NCBI GenBank assembly: GCA_013349285.1
Contig: DUZU01000002.1
Span: 44,641-108,640 of the forward strand
Source of the DNA: Deltaproteobacteria bacterium
Lineage (GTDB): Bacteria; Desulfobacterota; Desulfobulbia; Desulfobulbales; Desulfurivibrionaceae
Reading direction: 5' to 3'
DNA: 64,000 bases
The translations under genes were made by a program, and so were the position numbers. The notes beneath the pieces are model-generated. The model saw nothing but the letters and a program-made list of their open reading frames with translations, was not told where the DNA came from and made no database searches. Shown here in pieces: positions 19,161 to 28,204 of this stretch (positions within the stretch are counted from its first letter, which is position 1; every line of letters begins with the position of its first letter).

Positions 19161-19562
19161 CTACTTACTCTTTTTTGGTTCGGCATTAAGGATTTCCGCC
19201 AGTTTCGAGCGGAAGACTTCATAACCCAACTCACCCTTTATGCCTGGGCAGGACTGACGAATGGAATCAAAATTATTGGAATCGGTAAGCATACTCGGGT
19301 GCAGGGGCCATTGGCTGCAACGCCACGGTTTGCCCTGATGGATGGTGCAGCCCTCATTGTAAAAGATACAATGGCCGTCGACGGTTTTCATCTGGATGAC
19401 GTTACCGGTAATGCGAAGATATTTCTCCTTAACCTCCTCCGCCGGCAGCCGCAGATGTTTTACCATGCGCTCAAAATCATCCCCATCAAGGGATACGGTT
19501 GTCTCGCCATGGCAGCAATGACCACATTGACGACATTGGAAAATAGTTTGCTCTTCACTCAT
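19161..19562 (-). CDS. YkgJ/YcgN-type cysteine-cluster protein
   Basis: A 133-aa protein with CRQCGHCC near residue 10, CIFYNEGCTIHQGKPWRCSQWP in the middle (cysteines at the usual spacing) and a further cysteine near SCPGI. This is the putative zinc- or Fe-S-binding pattern of the YkgJ/UPF0153 family. The biochemical role is not established for the family. It sits 8 bases before rlmH and 9 bases after speB, so it is cotranscribed with them. No signal peptide is seen. Confidence 0.85.
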   Translation of the reverse strand: MSEEQTIFQCRQCGHCCHGETTVSLDGDDFERMVKHLRLPAEEVKEKYLRITGNVIQMKTVDGHCIFYNEGCTIHQGKPWRCSQWPLHPSMLTDSNNFDSIRQSCPGIKGELGYEVFRSKLAEILNAEPKKSK

Positions 19563-19571
19563 TATCTTTGC

Positions 19572-20444
19572 CTATTGGTTCTTTAACTTTTGCTCGAAAA
19601 TATAACCGAGTGCACGATAAATCAATTTAGCCACGCTGAATGCGGCATGCTCCGCCCCTGGCCGGGGGGAAAACTCGACAAAATCCATGGCGACGATTTG
19701 ATGCTCGGCGGCAATTTTTTTAAAAAGTCCCGCCGCCTCATGCCAGAAAAGACCACCTGGCTCCGGGGTTCCGGTTGACGGCACCACACTGGGATCAAGC
19801 CCGTCCACGTCAAAGGTTATATAAACCGGCCCGTTTATCTCGGAAGACAGCTGTTCAAGCCAATCGCCGTTGCGGTAAATCCTACTCATAAGAAAAGGCT
19901 GCCAGCCGTTTTCCTGAACCAGCTGCCACTCGGGCCCGGAAAAGGATCTGATCCCGACCTGGGAAAAAGGCACCCCCATTTCATGGATGCGGCGCATCAC
20001 GCAGGCGTGGCTCATCGGGTCTCCTTCATACTCGTCCCGCAAGTCAAGGTGGGCGTCAACCTGCAGGACATGCAGGTCAGGATACTTGCGAAGACAGGCT
20101 GCCACCGCCGGCACGGTAACCGTATGTTCACCTCCCAATAAAACGGGAAAGCGCTTTCTGTCAAGCTCGGCGGTTACGGCCTGATCGATCCCCTGACAGA
20201 TATCATCACAGCTCTTGCCGGTAAAATCAAGGGTCGGTAACGTATCGATCCCCATGCGAACCGTCTCGAACAATAATTCGTCGTCAAAAACCTCAAGCGC
20301 CGGAGAGGCTTCGATAATTGCCTCGGGACCATACTCGCTGCCCGGGCCCCAACTGAGAGACCTGGCCATCGGCGCGGAAATGATGGAAATGTTCTTATCC
20401 GCCCCCAGATCCGCCTCATCACCTAAAAACTGTTTTTTAATCAT
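19572..20444 (-). CDS. speB: Agmatinase / ureohydrolase
   Basis: A 290-aa ureohydrolase expected to split agmatine into putrescine and urea. The binuclear Mn ligands are seen in LLGGEHTVT (His), VLQVDAHLDLRDEY (Asp-x-His-x-x-x-Asp) and ITFDVDGLDPS (Asp-x-Asp). The C terminus has MDFVEFSP, as in the agmatinase branch. The ribosome site is poor. Other ureohydrolases such as guanidinobutyrase are possible, as substrate choice cannot be read from sequence alone. The gene lies between yqgE and ykgJ with short gaps. Confidence 0.9.
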   Translation of the reverse strand: MIKKQFLGDEADLGADKNISIISAPMARSLSWGPGSEYGPEAIIEASPALEVFDDELLFETVRMGIDTLPTLDFTGKSCDDICQGIDQAVTAELDRKRFPVLLGGEHTVTVPAVAACLRKYPDLHVLQVDAHLDLRDEYEGDPMSHACVMRRIHEMGVPFSQVGIRSFSGPEWQLVQENGWQPFLMSRIYRNGDWLEQLSSEINGPVYITFDVDGLDPSVVPSTGTPEPGGLFWHEAAGLFKKIAAEHQIVAMDFVEFSPRPGAEHAAFSVAKLIYRALGYIFEQKLKNQ

Positions 20445-20465
20445 ATTTTTTTATAAAATAAATTT

Positions 20466-21026
20466 TCAGGCAGTTCCGACCACGTCGCCGAACAGGGAGA
20501 TGTCGATGCCGTAAAGCTTTGCCGCTTTCTGCCATTTGATGTGGTCAGGCGTTTTAAAGATAATGTCGTCCGTGGCCGGCAAGGTGAGCCAGCCCTCGAC
20601 CGTCAATTCATTTTCAAGCTGCCCCGGCCCCCAGCCTGAATAACCAAGCGCGGCCAAAAAATTCTTTGGCCCGGCGCCAATCGAGATATCATAAAGAATT
20701 TGCGGGTCACGGGTAAGATGCACCGTGCTGCTCACCTTAAGAAAATTGGCGGTCTCATAGCCGGAGTCATATAAAAAAAAGGCGCCGGCGGTTTCAACCG
20801 GTCCCCCAGCATATATCGACGGCAAAGGTTCCTTGGGAATTTCAATATCCGCACTTACAAAAATCTCAGCCAGGCTCAGTTCGCTGATGGGTTCATTAAC
20901 AACCAACCCCATGGCCCCCTCTTCATTATGCGCACAAATATAGATGACTTTTTCAGCAAAACGGGGATCAGGCATTTGCGGAGTGGCAATGAGAAAATAT
21001 CCTTGCAGGCTTTGCATAAATTTCAT
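20466..21026 (-). CDS. YqgE/AlgH family protein
   Basis: A protein of about 187 aa of the AlgH family (UPF0301), recognised by FLIATPQMPDPRF near the N terminus, VIYICAHNEEGAMGLVVN and the YSGWGPGQLENEL block. The molecular role is not known; AlgH was first linked to alginate regulation in Pseudomonas. I chose the ATG at 21026. The frame extends upstream to a TTG at 21056, and the ATG at 21017 would match the E. coli N terminus even better. It heads the yqgE-speB-ykgJ-rlmH group. Confidence 0.88.
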   Translation of the reverse strand: MKFMQSLQGYFLIATPQMPDPRFAEKVIYICAHNEEGAMGLVVNEPISELSLAEIFVSADIEIPKEPLPSIYAGGPVETAGAFFLYDSGYETANFLKVSSTVHLTRDPQILYDISIGAGPKNFLAALGYSGWGPGQLENELTVEGWLTLPATDDIIFKTPDHIKWQKAAKLYGIDISLFGDVVGTA

Positions 21027-21198
21027 CCGGGCGGGGAGTATCGTCCTTTCAACCAAACCTAGTAAATGAACTTATATAATATAAATGTTCCGTTGTAAAT
21101 AACCTGCACCTCTTAGCATTTTGCGGACATGGGCGTCAAGTATTCTGCCGCGGTAACCAACTTTTTTTTTAATTATCATAAACTTGTCGGTAATGAGG

Positions 21199-21227
21199 TA
21201 TAATTAGAGTTGGTATTTCGATTTTCA
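21199..21227 (+). promoter_or_regulatory. Possible glgB promoter element and shared leader motif
   Basis: TATAAT at 21199-21204 is preceded by G-rich sequence but has no good -35 box at 17 bases. It is followed at 21212-21227 by GGTATTTCGATTTTCA, nearly the same as the phosphoglucomutase leader at 3160-3176. Confidence 0.3.
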
Positions 21228-21313
21228 TTTGTGCTACTATTTTTTTAACTCTTTTATTTATTATGAATTTCCCTCTTAAATTCTAAAAAAATATTTAATA
21301 AACAGGCGCCTAC

Positions 21314-23518
21314 ATGTCCCTTGATTTAAAAACTGAATTTGACCGAATTATCGATTCCGAGCACCATGACCCTTTTCGGGTTCTGGGATTTCATGTTCTC
21401 GACCAGGATACGACATCGTCGGTGGTCAGAACCTTCCAGCCCCACGCTACTGCCTGTCTCCTGGTTGTTAATGATGAAAAAAAAGTGATGTACAAAACCA
21501 GAAAGGAAGGGTTGTTTGAAATTGTCATCCCCGACTGTAACGAGCCTTTTGCATATCACTTTGAAGCAACATTCTACGACGAAACAGTCCATATCATCAA
21601 AGACCCCTACCGATTCATGCCCCTGATGTCGGAGTATGACTGTTATTTATTCAATACCGGGACCAACTATGAGATTTACAACAAACTCGGCGCCCATCAG
21701 CTGACCGCTGAAGGGATCAAGGGCACAGTTTTTAGGGTTTGGGCGCCAAGCGCGAGAAGGGTCAGCGTTCTCGGCAACTTCAACTACTGGGACGGCCGCG
21801 TCCATCAAATGCGGGTGTTGGGTAAATCTGGAGTATGGGAACTTTTTATCCCGGACATCGCCCAGGGCGAACCGTATAAATTTGAAATCAAGACCCAGAA
21901 CATGAGCCTGATGGAAAAGGCCGACCCCTTTCAGTTCCATGGCGAGGTTCGCCCTAAAACCGCCTCCATCGTCTGGAGTCTTGATGATTATAACTGGGCT
22001 GATGCCAAGTGGCTTGACAAGAGGAAAAAACATCCGCAACTCGAACGGCCGATGGCCATCTATGAGGTCCATCTCGGTTCCTGGCGGCGTGACCCGGCCG
22101 ACCCCACCCGGATGCTGTCGTTTCAAGAGTTGGCCGCGGCCATGATCCCCTATGTCAAGGAAATGGGTTTTACCCACATTGAACTGATGCCGATCATGGA
22201 GCATCCCCTTGATGAATCATGGGGCTACCAGACCACCGGCTATTATTCGGTAACCAGCCGCCACGGCACCCCCCAGGATTTCATGAACTTTGTTGATCTA
22301 TGCCACCAGAATGATATCGGCGTGATTCTCGACTGGGTGCCGTCCCATTTCCCCACCGACGGCCATGCCTTGAGTTACTTCGACGGCACCGCCCTCTATG
22401 AGCACCAGGACCCGCGCCAGGGCGCCCACCCGGAATGGGGCACCCTGATTTTTAACTACGGCCGCAAAGAGGTGCAAAACTTCCTGATCGCCAACGCCCT
22501 GTTCTGGATCGAAAAATTTCATATCGACGGCTTCCGGGTCGATGCGGTCGCCTCGATGCTCTACCTCGATTACGGCCGACAGGACGGTGAATGGATCCCC
22601 AACTGCTACGGCGGCAAGGAAAACATCGATGCCATAGATTTTCTCCGCCACCTCAACTCGATAGTTTACGGCAAGCACCCCGACACCATGATGATTGCCG
22701 AGGAGTCCACCAGCTTTTTCGGGGTTTCAAAACCTGCCGACATGGGGGGGCTGGGCTTTGGTTATAAATGGAACATGGGCTGGATGAACGACACCCTGGG
22801 CTACTTCAGCAAGGACCCGATCTACAGAAAATATCATCAGAATGCCCTGACCTTCTCCCTGCTTTACGCCTTTACCGAAAACTTTATCCTGCCCCTTTCC
22901 CATGATGAAGTGGTGCACGGCAAGCAATCCCTTCTTTTTAAAATGCCCGGGGATATGTGGCAGAAATTCGCCAATCTTCGCCTGCTCTATTTTTACATGT
23001 GGACCCATCCCGGCAAAAAACTGCTGTTCATGGGCATGGAGTTCGCCCAGATTTCGGAATGGTACTGCAAGGTAAGCCTGGACTGGCACCTGCCGGAACA
23101 GATGGCCCAACATAAACAGATGCAGGATTTTGTAAAGTCGCTTAATAAAATCTACAGGGATAATCCCAGCCTGTGGGAGGTTGATTTTGTTGGGGATGGC
23201 TTTGCCTGGATGGATTTCAAGGATGTTGACAGCAGCATCCTCTCTTACGCGCGCTATTCAAAGGACAAAAAAGAGCATGTGGTCTGCCTGCTCAATTTCA
23301 CCCCCCAGGTCATGAACGATTACCGAGTCGGCGTGCCGGAAGCCGGTATTTATCAGGAAATCTTCTGTTCCGACCTTAAGGAGTTCGGCGGCAGCGGGGT
23401 ATGGAACGGTAAAGAGCAAAAAACCATTCCCGAACCATTTGGCGAAGCAGCCAACCACATAAGGGTTTCCGTGCCCCCCCTCGGCGGGATCATATTGAAG
23501 AAAATCGTTAAAAAATAA
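21314..23518 (+). CDS. glgB: 1,4-alpha-glucan (glycogen) branching enzyme
   Basis: A 734-aa GH13 enzyme that makes alpha-1,6 branches in glycogen. The N-terminal module (DPFRVLGFHV) and the CBM48 domain (FRVWAPSARRVSVLGNFNYW) are both present, so it is the long two-module type. The catalytic domain shows FRVDAVASM with nucleophile Asp410, MIAEESTSFF with acid/base Glu463, and LPLSHDEVVHGK with the transition-state Asp. The gene stands alone with a 257-bp AT-rich leader. The small gene 14 bases downstream is probably cotranscribed. Glycogen synthase and ADP-glucose pyrophosphorylase are not in the window. Confidence 0.96.
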   Translation: MSLDLKTEFDRIIDSEHHDPFRVLGFHVLDQDTTSSVVRTFQPHATACLLVVNDEKKVMYKTRKEGLFEIVIPDCNEPFAYHFEATFYDETVHIIKDPYRFMPLMSEYDCYLFNTGTNYEIYNKLGAHQLTAEGIKGTVFRVWAPSARRVSVLGNFNYWDGRVHQMRVLGKSGVWELFIPDIAQGEPYKFEIKTQNMSLMEKADPFQFHGEVRPKTASIVWSLDDYNWADAKWLDKRKKHPQLERPMAIYEVHLGSWRRDPADPTRMLSFQELAAAMIPYVKEMGFTHIELMPIMEHPLDESWGYQTTGYYSVTSRHGTPQDFMNFVDLCHQNDIGVILDWVPSHFPTDGHALSYFDGTALYEHQDPRQGAHPEWGTLIFNYGRKEVQNFLIANALFWIEKFHIDGFRVDAVASMLYLDYGRQDGEWIPNCYGGKENIDAIDFLRHLNSIVYGKHPDTMMIAEESTSFFGVSKPADMGGLGFGYKWNMGWMNDTLGYFSKDPIYRKYHQNALTFSLLYAFTENFILPLSHDEVVHGKQSLLFKMPGDMWQKFANLRLLYFYMWTHPGKKLLFMGMEFAQISEWYCKVSLDWHLPEQMAQHKQMQDFVKSLNKIYRDNPSLWEVDFVGDGFAWMDFKDVDSSILSYARYSKDKKEHVVCLLNFTPQVMNDYRVGVPEAGIYQEIFCSDLKEFGGSGVWNGKEQKTIPEPFGEAANHIRVSVPPLGGIILKKIVKK

Positions 23519-23532
23519 CAGAGGATCCGGAA

Positions 23533-23715
23533 GTGAGTAGCACCAACGACATGCAACCCGGTTGTGAAAAAATGAAAAAAACCCTGAGATGGATCAGTGA
23601 AACCTTGCTTCTTTATCCCAACAAGACGAGAAAAGAGGTGATTCGGGAGGCCGAGCTTCGATTCGATCTGACCCCGCTTGAATGTGAGTTTCTCAACAAA
23701 AATTTCGCAAATTAA
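23533..23715 (+). CDS. Small conserved-looking protein of unknown function
   Basis: A 60-aa frame starting at GTG with GAGGATCCGGAA upstream, 14 bases after glgB and ending in a strong terminator. The product is charged, mostly helical by composition, with ISETLLLYPNKTRKEV and LTPLECEFLNKNF. It has no signal peptide or membrane segment. I do not recognise the family. The position between glgB and the terminator, the ribosome site and the sensible composition support a real gene. Confidence 0.6.
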   Translation: MSSTNDMQPGCEKMKKTLRWISETLLLYPNKTRKEVIREAELRFDLTPLECEFLNKNFAN

Positions 23716-23749
23716 CCCCCGCAATGCTAACCGCATCATTGCGGGGGTT
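23714..23749. terminator. Bidirectional terminator after glgB operon and DUF1178 gene
   Basis: The arms AACCCCCGCAATG and CATTGCGGGGGTT form a perfect GC-rich 13-bp stem with a 10-base loop, followed by a T-rich run on the plus strand. The right arm overlaps the last codons of the convergent DUF1178 gene. Confidence 0.85.
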
Positions 23750-24197
23750 CTTCCTTTTCCTTTTTTAGGATAGGAACCTTTAGCAGATTTATCCCCTTAC
23801 CCTTGAGCAGGCTTTCTTCTTCTGGTGACGCTTCCCCCCTGATATTGCGCATCTTCTTGTCACCGCAGCACATTTTCAAGGTTTCTTCCGCCAGCCTGGG
23901 GCCGACATTCTCAAAATTAGCCTCTACGTAAGCGGAAATCTCACTGATAATTTTTAGCGCCGCCTGGCCGTGGCGAGCATCCTCCCGCGTTACCTGAGCT
24001 CCATCCTCCTCGGCCCTTAGTCGCCGGCGCTGGCCGGTTTTTACCGCCACCGGCGATAAAATTTTGTGAACCGCCGCCCCGCCGCAGGCAGGACATAACA
24101 GCAAGCCCCTTTCTCTTTGACTCTGCATCTGCCCATGGTCACGAAACCACCCTTCAAATCGGCAGCCGCAGGCACAGGCAAGATCAAAGACTATCAT
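23736..24197 (-). CDS. DUF1178 family zinc-ribbon protein
   Basis: A 153-aa protein with the DUF1178 start MIVFDLACACGCRFEGWF and the ribbon half LLCPACGGAAVHK, giving four cysteines for one metal. The central part is helical with conserved-looking RHGQAALKIISEISAYVE. The last 30 residues are charged. Function is unknown for the family. The start codon overlaps the upstream glycosyltransferase stop by four bases, so it is translationally coupled and last in the ispH-ftsY-djlA-like-QTMAN operon. Confidence 0.85.
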   Translation of the reverse strand: MIVFDLACACGCRFEGWFRDHGQMQSQRERGLLLCPACGGAAVHKILSPVAVKTGQRRRLRAEEDGAQVTREDARHGQAALKIISEISAYVEANFENVGPRLAEETLKMCCGDKKMRNIRGEASPEEESLLKGKGINLLKVPILKKEKEEPPQ

Positions 24198-25273
24198 AAT
24201 CTCGCCTCAAACCATTGCCGATAACAAGGCAATAAAGACGGCCAGGAAAAACGATCGGTGAGGATGGACTCCTCATTCTCGTTGCGCCTTGGTTGTTGCA
24301 ACAAGTCAGTAAGTGTGGTCATGAAATTTTCCTCTTCATAAAGGAATTCCTCGCCAAACAGCTCGGGATAGGAAAGCCGGTTGGGCAACAACGGACGACA
24401 ACCGCAACGAACGGCCTCGATTACGGCAATGCCGTAAAATTCATGAACGGCGGTGGACACCACGATATCGCCTTGGTGCAGCAGACGAAAATATTCAGCC
24501 CGATCGGCGGCATAGCCGAAATGCACGATTTTATCGGCAAGTTTCTTTCGCGCCTCGGCAAATATCGCGGGCTGCTCATGAAAAGACTGCCCCAACACAA
24601 TCAACCGAAAATCCCGGCCCTGCTCCTGGAGTTGATAAAGGGCATTAAAAAAGAACTCCGGATTCTTATCATGCTCCCAACGATGGTTCCAAACGATTAC
24701 CCGCGCCCCCTCGCGTCGCGCAACCCGACCGCTATCGGCTTGCGAAAAATCCAGGGCCGGGTGGAGAATGACGGCCTTGGCCCGGATAATTTCCTCATAA
24801 TCGGAAATCTTCATATCAGGCACTTTTTTAAAAAACAACCGGCACCCCTCCAGAAACGACTCCAAATTGTATGCCGAATTAAACGCCAATCGATCCGAGG
24901 CCATCGCCGTTGTAAAGTTGGTCAACGGGTAATGAAAATCGCGCTCATCATAAACCTGCATCGGGTAGGCGAACTGGTTCTCATGGAAATAAGTCAGGAT
25001 CGGAATGGTGCGGAAACCATCGGGCAACAGGGATCTGAGGGTGGCGACATCGACAAAGGTGGAGCAGAGAATGAGATCAAAATCAGCCGGGAACCCCCTA
25101 TGCTTATCCCGTAACATCTCCGCATAATAGGGCGCGGCAAGCCGCATTCGCCATTTCCATTTACGAGCCGGCAGACTCAAGATATGAAAACGATATGGCA
25201 GATGACGTTCCAGCCCCCTTAAAAAGGCCTTATGTGAGCCGCCGAAATAGGGCTCCAGGACAAGAATATTCAT
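24194..25273 (-). CDS. Glycosyltransferase related to tRNA-queuosine alpha-mannosyltransferase (DUF3524, QTMAN/GTDC1)
   Basis: A 359-aa GT-B glycosyltransferase. The N terminus LEPYFGGSHKAFL followed by LPARKWKWRMR and APYYAEML is the signature of the QTMAN/GTDC1 family; in animals QTMAN mannosylates queuosine in tRNA-Asp. The C-terminal GT4-like half has VWNHRWEHDKNPEFFF and VVSTAVHEFYGIAVIEAV, the donor-binding E-x7-E type region. Whether the bacterial protein acts on queuosine tRNA is not shown here. It overlaps DUF1178 by four bases and follows the DjlA-like gene by 32 bases. The ribosome site is weak. Confidence 0.82.
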   Translation of the reverse strand: MNILVLEPYFGGSHKAFLRGLERHLPYRFHILSLPARKWKWRMRLAAPYYAEMLRDKHRGFPADFDLILCSTFVDVATLRSLLPDGFRTIPILTYFHENQFAYPMQVYDERDFHYPLTNFTTAMASDRLAFNSAYNLESFLEGCRLFFKKVPDMKISDYEEIIRAKAVILHPALDFSQADSGRVARREGARVIVWNHRWEHDKNPEFFFNALYQLQEQGRDFRLIVLGQSFHEQPAIFAEARKKLADKIVHFGYAADRAEYFRLLHQGDIVVSTAVHEFYGIAVIEAVRCGCRPLLPNRLSYPELFGEEFLYEEENFMTTLTDLLQQPRRNENEESILTDRFSWPSLLPCYRQWFEARL

Positions 25274-25305
25274 GGCTAAGAAAATATTAATTCACTGCGG
25301 ATGAA

Positions 25306-26142
25306 TCACTTGGCAAATTTCTTTTTCAGATACTGGTAAGCCTCGTTCAACTCCTTCATTTTTTCCTCGGCCACCTGCCTGAACTCCTCACCGAGATGGC
25401 CGACCTTGTCGGGATGATATTTCATACTGAGGCCGCGATAAGCACTCTTGATTTCATCAAAACCGGCATCCGGGGCAAGCCCCAACACTTCGTAATAACG
25501 GCTGTCGCCGGCGGCTTGCGTACGGGCCCGGCCTGCCCCGCCCACATATTTGCTCTTGATCGACAGATGATCATAGGGCGGGATCTCCAGAAAATCGGCA
25601 ATATTTTGAACAAGCGCCAGCTCTTGGGCGGTTACCTCATGGTTGGTAAAGAGCACCTGATAAATCAACTCCAGCAGAATCAATCGCGGCTCATAGGCAA
25701 AGCGGCCCTTGAAGTCGGCCAGCAGCGCATCCATGGAAAGATCCGAGGTGATCGCTTCCTTGATGAGATCCCTGACCCAATAGAGCTGATTCTGGCTGTA
25801 ATTAAGATGAGTACGGAAAAAATTAACAATGGTGTTGGTCTCGTCCTTGGTGACGGTGCCGTCGATCCGGGCGATTTTTATCAGAATATTTACCAGTAAA
25901 AAGACGAAGACATTGTGGGTTTCGGTTTGCGACTGTTCATATTTACTGACCTGGCTCTTGATGTAATAGCTAAGCCCGAAAAAGCCTAGCCCCACGATAA
26001 ACAGAAGAAAAAAGCCCATGAAGATGAGAAAGCCGAAAAACTCAAAAAGCAGAGGAGCGCCGCCCAAGGCGACCATAATCAAGGCGAGCACAAACAAACA
26101 ACCGCCGCAACCCGGCGAATTATGTTGCCGATAATAAATCAT
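25306..26142 (-). CDS. DjlA-like membrane J-domain protein (TerB and DnaJ domains)
   Basis: A 278-aa protein. The N terminus is a hydrophobic hairpin of about 45 residues (about 12-60) that anchors it in the inner membrane. The middle (about 80-195) is a TerB-like helical domain with [12 protein letters not shown]. The C terminus (about 215-278) is a J domain, [12 protein letters not shown] with the HPD triad in MKYHPDK, which should stimulate a DnaK-type ATPase. This order matches DjlA, a membrane co-chaperone. It is in the ftsY operon, which suits a membrane-protein quality role (inference). Confidence 0.85.
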   Translation of the reverse strand: MIYYRQHNSPGCGGCLFVLALIMVALGGAPLLFEFFGFLIFMGFFLLFIVGLGFFGLSYYIKSQVSKYEQSQTETHNVFVFLLVNILIKIARIDGTVTKDETNTIVNFFRTHLNYSQNQLYWVRDLIKEAITSDLSMDALLADFKGRFAYEPRLILLELIYQVLFTNHEVTAQELALVQNIADFLEIPPYDHLSIKSKYVGGAGRARTQAAGDSRYYEVLGLAPDAGFDEIKSAYRGLSMKYHPDKVGHLGEEFRQVAEEKMKELNEAYQYLKKKFAK

Positions 26143-26188
26143 TTATTGTCCTAACAATTAAAAAGAAACATGCTCAGCATGGATAACA

Positions 26189-27343
26189 TCACTCATGATC
26201 ATTGGCGAAAAGAGCATCAATAAAATCCTGGGGATTGAAATCGCGCAGGTCTTCCATCTGTTCGCCAATGCCGATAAAGCGAATGGGGATATTAAATTCA
26301 TGGCAGATATTGACCACAATGCCGCCCTTGGCCGTGCCGTCGAGCTTGGTCAAGGCCAGCCCGGTCAGCTCGACCCCCTCGTTAAAGAGCCGGGCCTGGG
26401 AGATGCCGTTTTGGCCGGTGGTCGCATCAATCACCAGCATGGTCTCGTGGGGCGCATTTTCTATTTTTTTGCCCATGACCCGCTTGATCTTCTTCAACTC
26501 CTCCATCAGGTTGACCTGGGTATGCAGGCGGCCGGCCGTATCAACGATGATCACATCAAAATTGCGGGCATTGGCGTATTCTAGTCCGTCAAAAACCACG
26601 GAGGAAGGATCGGCGCCGGCCGGCCGGGTAAAAACCTCAACCCCGATCCGTTGGCCCCAGATCTGCAGCTGCTCACTGGCCGCCGCCCGGAAGGTGTCAG
26701 CCGCTACCAGCAAAACGTTCTGGCCGGCCTGCCTGAATTTATAGGCCAATTTGCCGATGGTGGTGGTTTTGCCGACACCGTTGACCCCGAGCACCATGAT
26801 GACAAAAGGACCTTGGCGGGGCATAACCAGATCGGCGGGCCGGTCCGTTTGCTGTAAATAAGCCAGGATCTGCTCCTTGATCGCCTTTTTCAGGGCAAGG
26901 GGCTCGCATAACTCCTTGCGTTTGACCTTTGCCCGGCTGCGGTCCAGAATCTCCCTGGTGACCCCGACCCCGAGATCGGCCATGATCAGGATCTCTTCAA
27001 GTTCGTCGAAAAGTTCCTGGTCGATCACCTTCTTACCGAGAAAGAGCTCATCGACCCTGGCCACGAAACTGTCATGGGTTTTGGCCAACCTTTCCTTAAG
27101 ACGCTTGAAAAATTTCAAGCCCGCTTCCGGTTCTTTATTGTCTGCGGCAAATTCGGAGGCCGGAGCCGAGGGCTGACCTAGCTGCTCTGCAACCACGGCC
27201 ACCGGAGGGGCGGAATCGACATCGCTGCTTTCGGCAGCCTCGCCATTGGCAACCATCGCCTGTGGCTCAGCTACGGTTTGCCCCCCGGGACCTTGCTCTT
27301 CCTCCGGCCTGCTCTCAAATTTTTTCTTAAACCAGCCCAGCAT
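26189..27343 (-). CDS. ftsY: Signal recognition particle receptor FtsY
   Basis: A 384-aa SRP receptor GTPase that brings ribosome-SRP complexes to the membrane translocon. An acidic, low-complexity N-terminal region of about 75 residues (A domain) precedes the N domain. The G domain has LGVNGVGKTTTIGKLA, VAADTFRAAA, VDTAGRL, LTKLDGTAKGG and the closing FIGIGEQMEDL. A near-perfect AAGGAGG sits 6 bases before the ATG. It is 21 bases after ispH, and is the second gene of its operon. Confidence 0.97.
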   Translation of the reverse strand: MLGWFKKKFESRPEEEQGPGGQTVAEPQAMVANGEAAESSDVDSAPPVAVVAEQLGQPSAPASEFAADNKEPEAGLKFFKRLKERLAKTHDSFVARVDELFLGKKVIDQELFDELEEILIMADLGVGVTREILDRSRAKVKRKELCEPLALKKAIKEQILAYLQQTDRPADLVMPRQGPFVIMVLGVNGVGKTTTIGKLAYKFRQAGQNVLLVAADTFRAAASEQLQIWGQRIGVEVFTRPAGADPSSVVFDGLEYANARNFDVIIVDTAGRLHTQVNLMEELKKIKRVMGKKIENAPHETMLVIDATTGQNGISQARLFNEGVELTGLALTKLDGTAKGGIVVNICHEFNIPIRFIGIGEQMEDLRDFNPQDFIDALFANDHE

Positions 27344-27364
27344 TATGATTCCTCCTTAACTCCA

Positions 27365-28204
27365 TCAGTCAGCCAAGCCCTTGATCACTTCGACGACCTT
27401 ACAGATTACCCAATTAGGGGTGGACGCCCCGGCCGTAACCCCGACTTTCTTGTAGTTTGATAAGGCGGCTAAATCAAGATCGTCCTCGGTCTCCACCATG
27501 AACACCGGGCAACCCAGGCCTTTGGCAATATCCCCCAACCGCTGGGTATTGGCGCTGGTTTTGCCGCCGACCACCACCATCGCCTCCACCTGGCCGCATA
27601 ATTGCCGCACCTCTTCCTGGCGTTTGTGGGTCGAATCGCAGATGGTATTAAAAACCTTGCCGCCGGGATATTTATCAAGGATCATCTCTTTCAGTTTATC
27701 AAAGGCGACCTGGTCCTGGGTGGTCTGGCTTACAATGATATAGGGCAGTTTCAGCTTTAAGGCATCAACATCAGCCTCATTGCTTACCACCTGGCCGGAG
27801 GAACCGGTAAAGCCCATCAGCCCTTCCACCTCGGCATGGTCAAGATCGCCGATGATCACGGTGGAATAGCCCTGATTTTTGTATTTGGCGATAATGGCCT
27901 GGACCTTCATCACCCTGGGGCAGGTGGCATCCTCAACCCGGGCGCCAAGATCTTCCAGCTTCTTCTTTTTATCGGGCGGCACCCCATGGGCTCGGATGAT
28001 TATGGTGCCGGTAGCCTGGGCCGGAATTTCATGCAGGATATTGACCCCGTGCTGCTGAAGCCGCTCCAAAACCTGAGGGTTATGGATCAGGGGGCCAAAG
28101 GTCGCAATTTTATCTTCTCCCTTTTGCACCATATCAAGGGTGGTATCAACCGCCCGGCGAACCCCCATGCAAAAACCGGCATTTTTAGCTAAAACAACTT
28201 CCAT
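27365..28204 (-). CDS. ispH: 4-Hydroxy-3-methylbut-2-enyl diphosphate reductase
   Basis: A 279-aa [4Fe-4S] enzyme that makes IPP and DMAPP in the last step of the MEP pathway. The three cluster cysteines lie in AGFCMGVRRAVD (Cys12), DATCPRVMKV and TICDSTHKRQ. The IIIRAHGVPP and HAEVEGLMGF active-site blocks are also present. The ATG follows a GGGGGAGA ribosome site. It heads the operon with ftsY. With dxs and ispA also in the window, the organism uses the MEP route. Confidence 0.97.
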   Translation of the reverse strand: MEVVLAKNAGFCMGVRRAVDTTLDMVQKGEDKIATFGPLIHNPQVLERLQQHGVNILHEIPAQATGTIIIRAHGVPPDKKKKLEDLGARVEDATCPRVMKVQAIIAKYKNQGYSTVIIGDLDHAEVEGLMGFTGSSGQVVSNEADVDALKLKLPYIIVSQTTQDQVAFDKLKEMILDKYPGGKVFNTICDSTHKRQEEVRQLCGQVEAMVVVGGKTSANTQRLGDIAKGLGCPVFMVETEDDLDLAALSNYKKVGVTAGASTPNWVICKVVEVIKGLAD

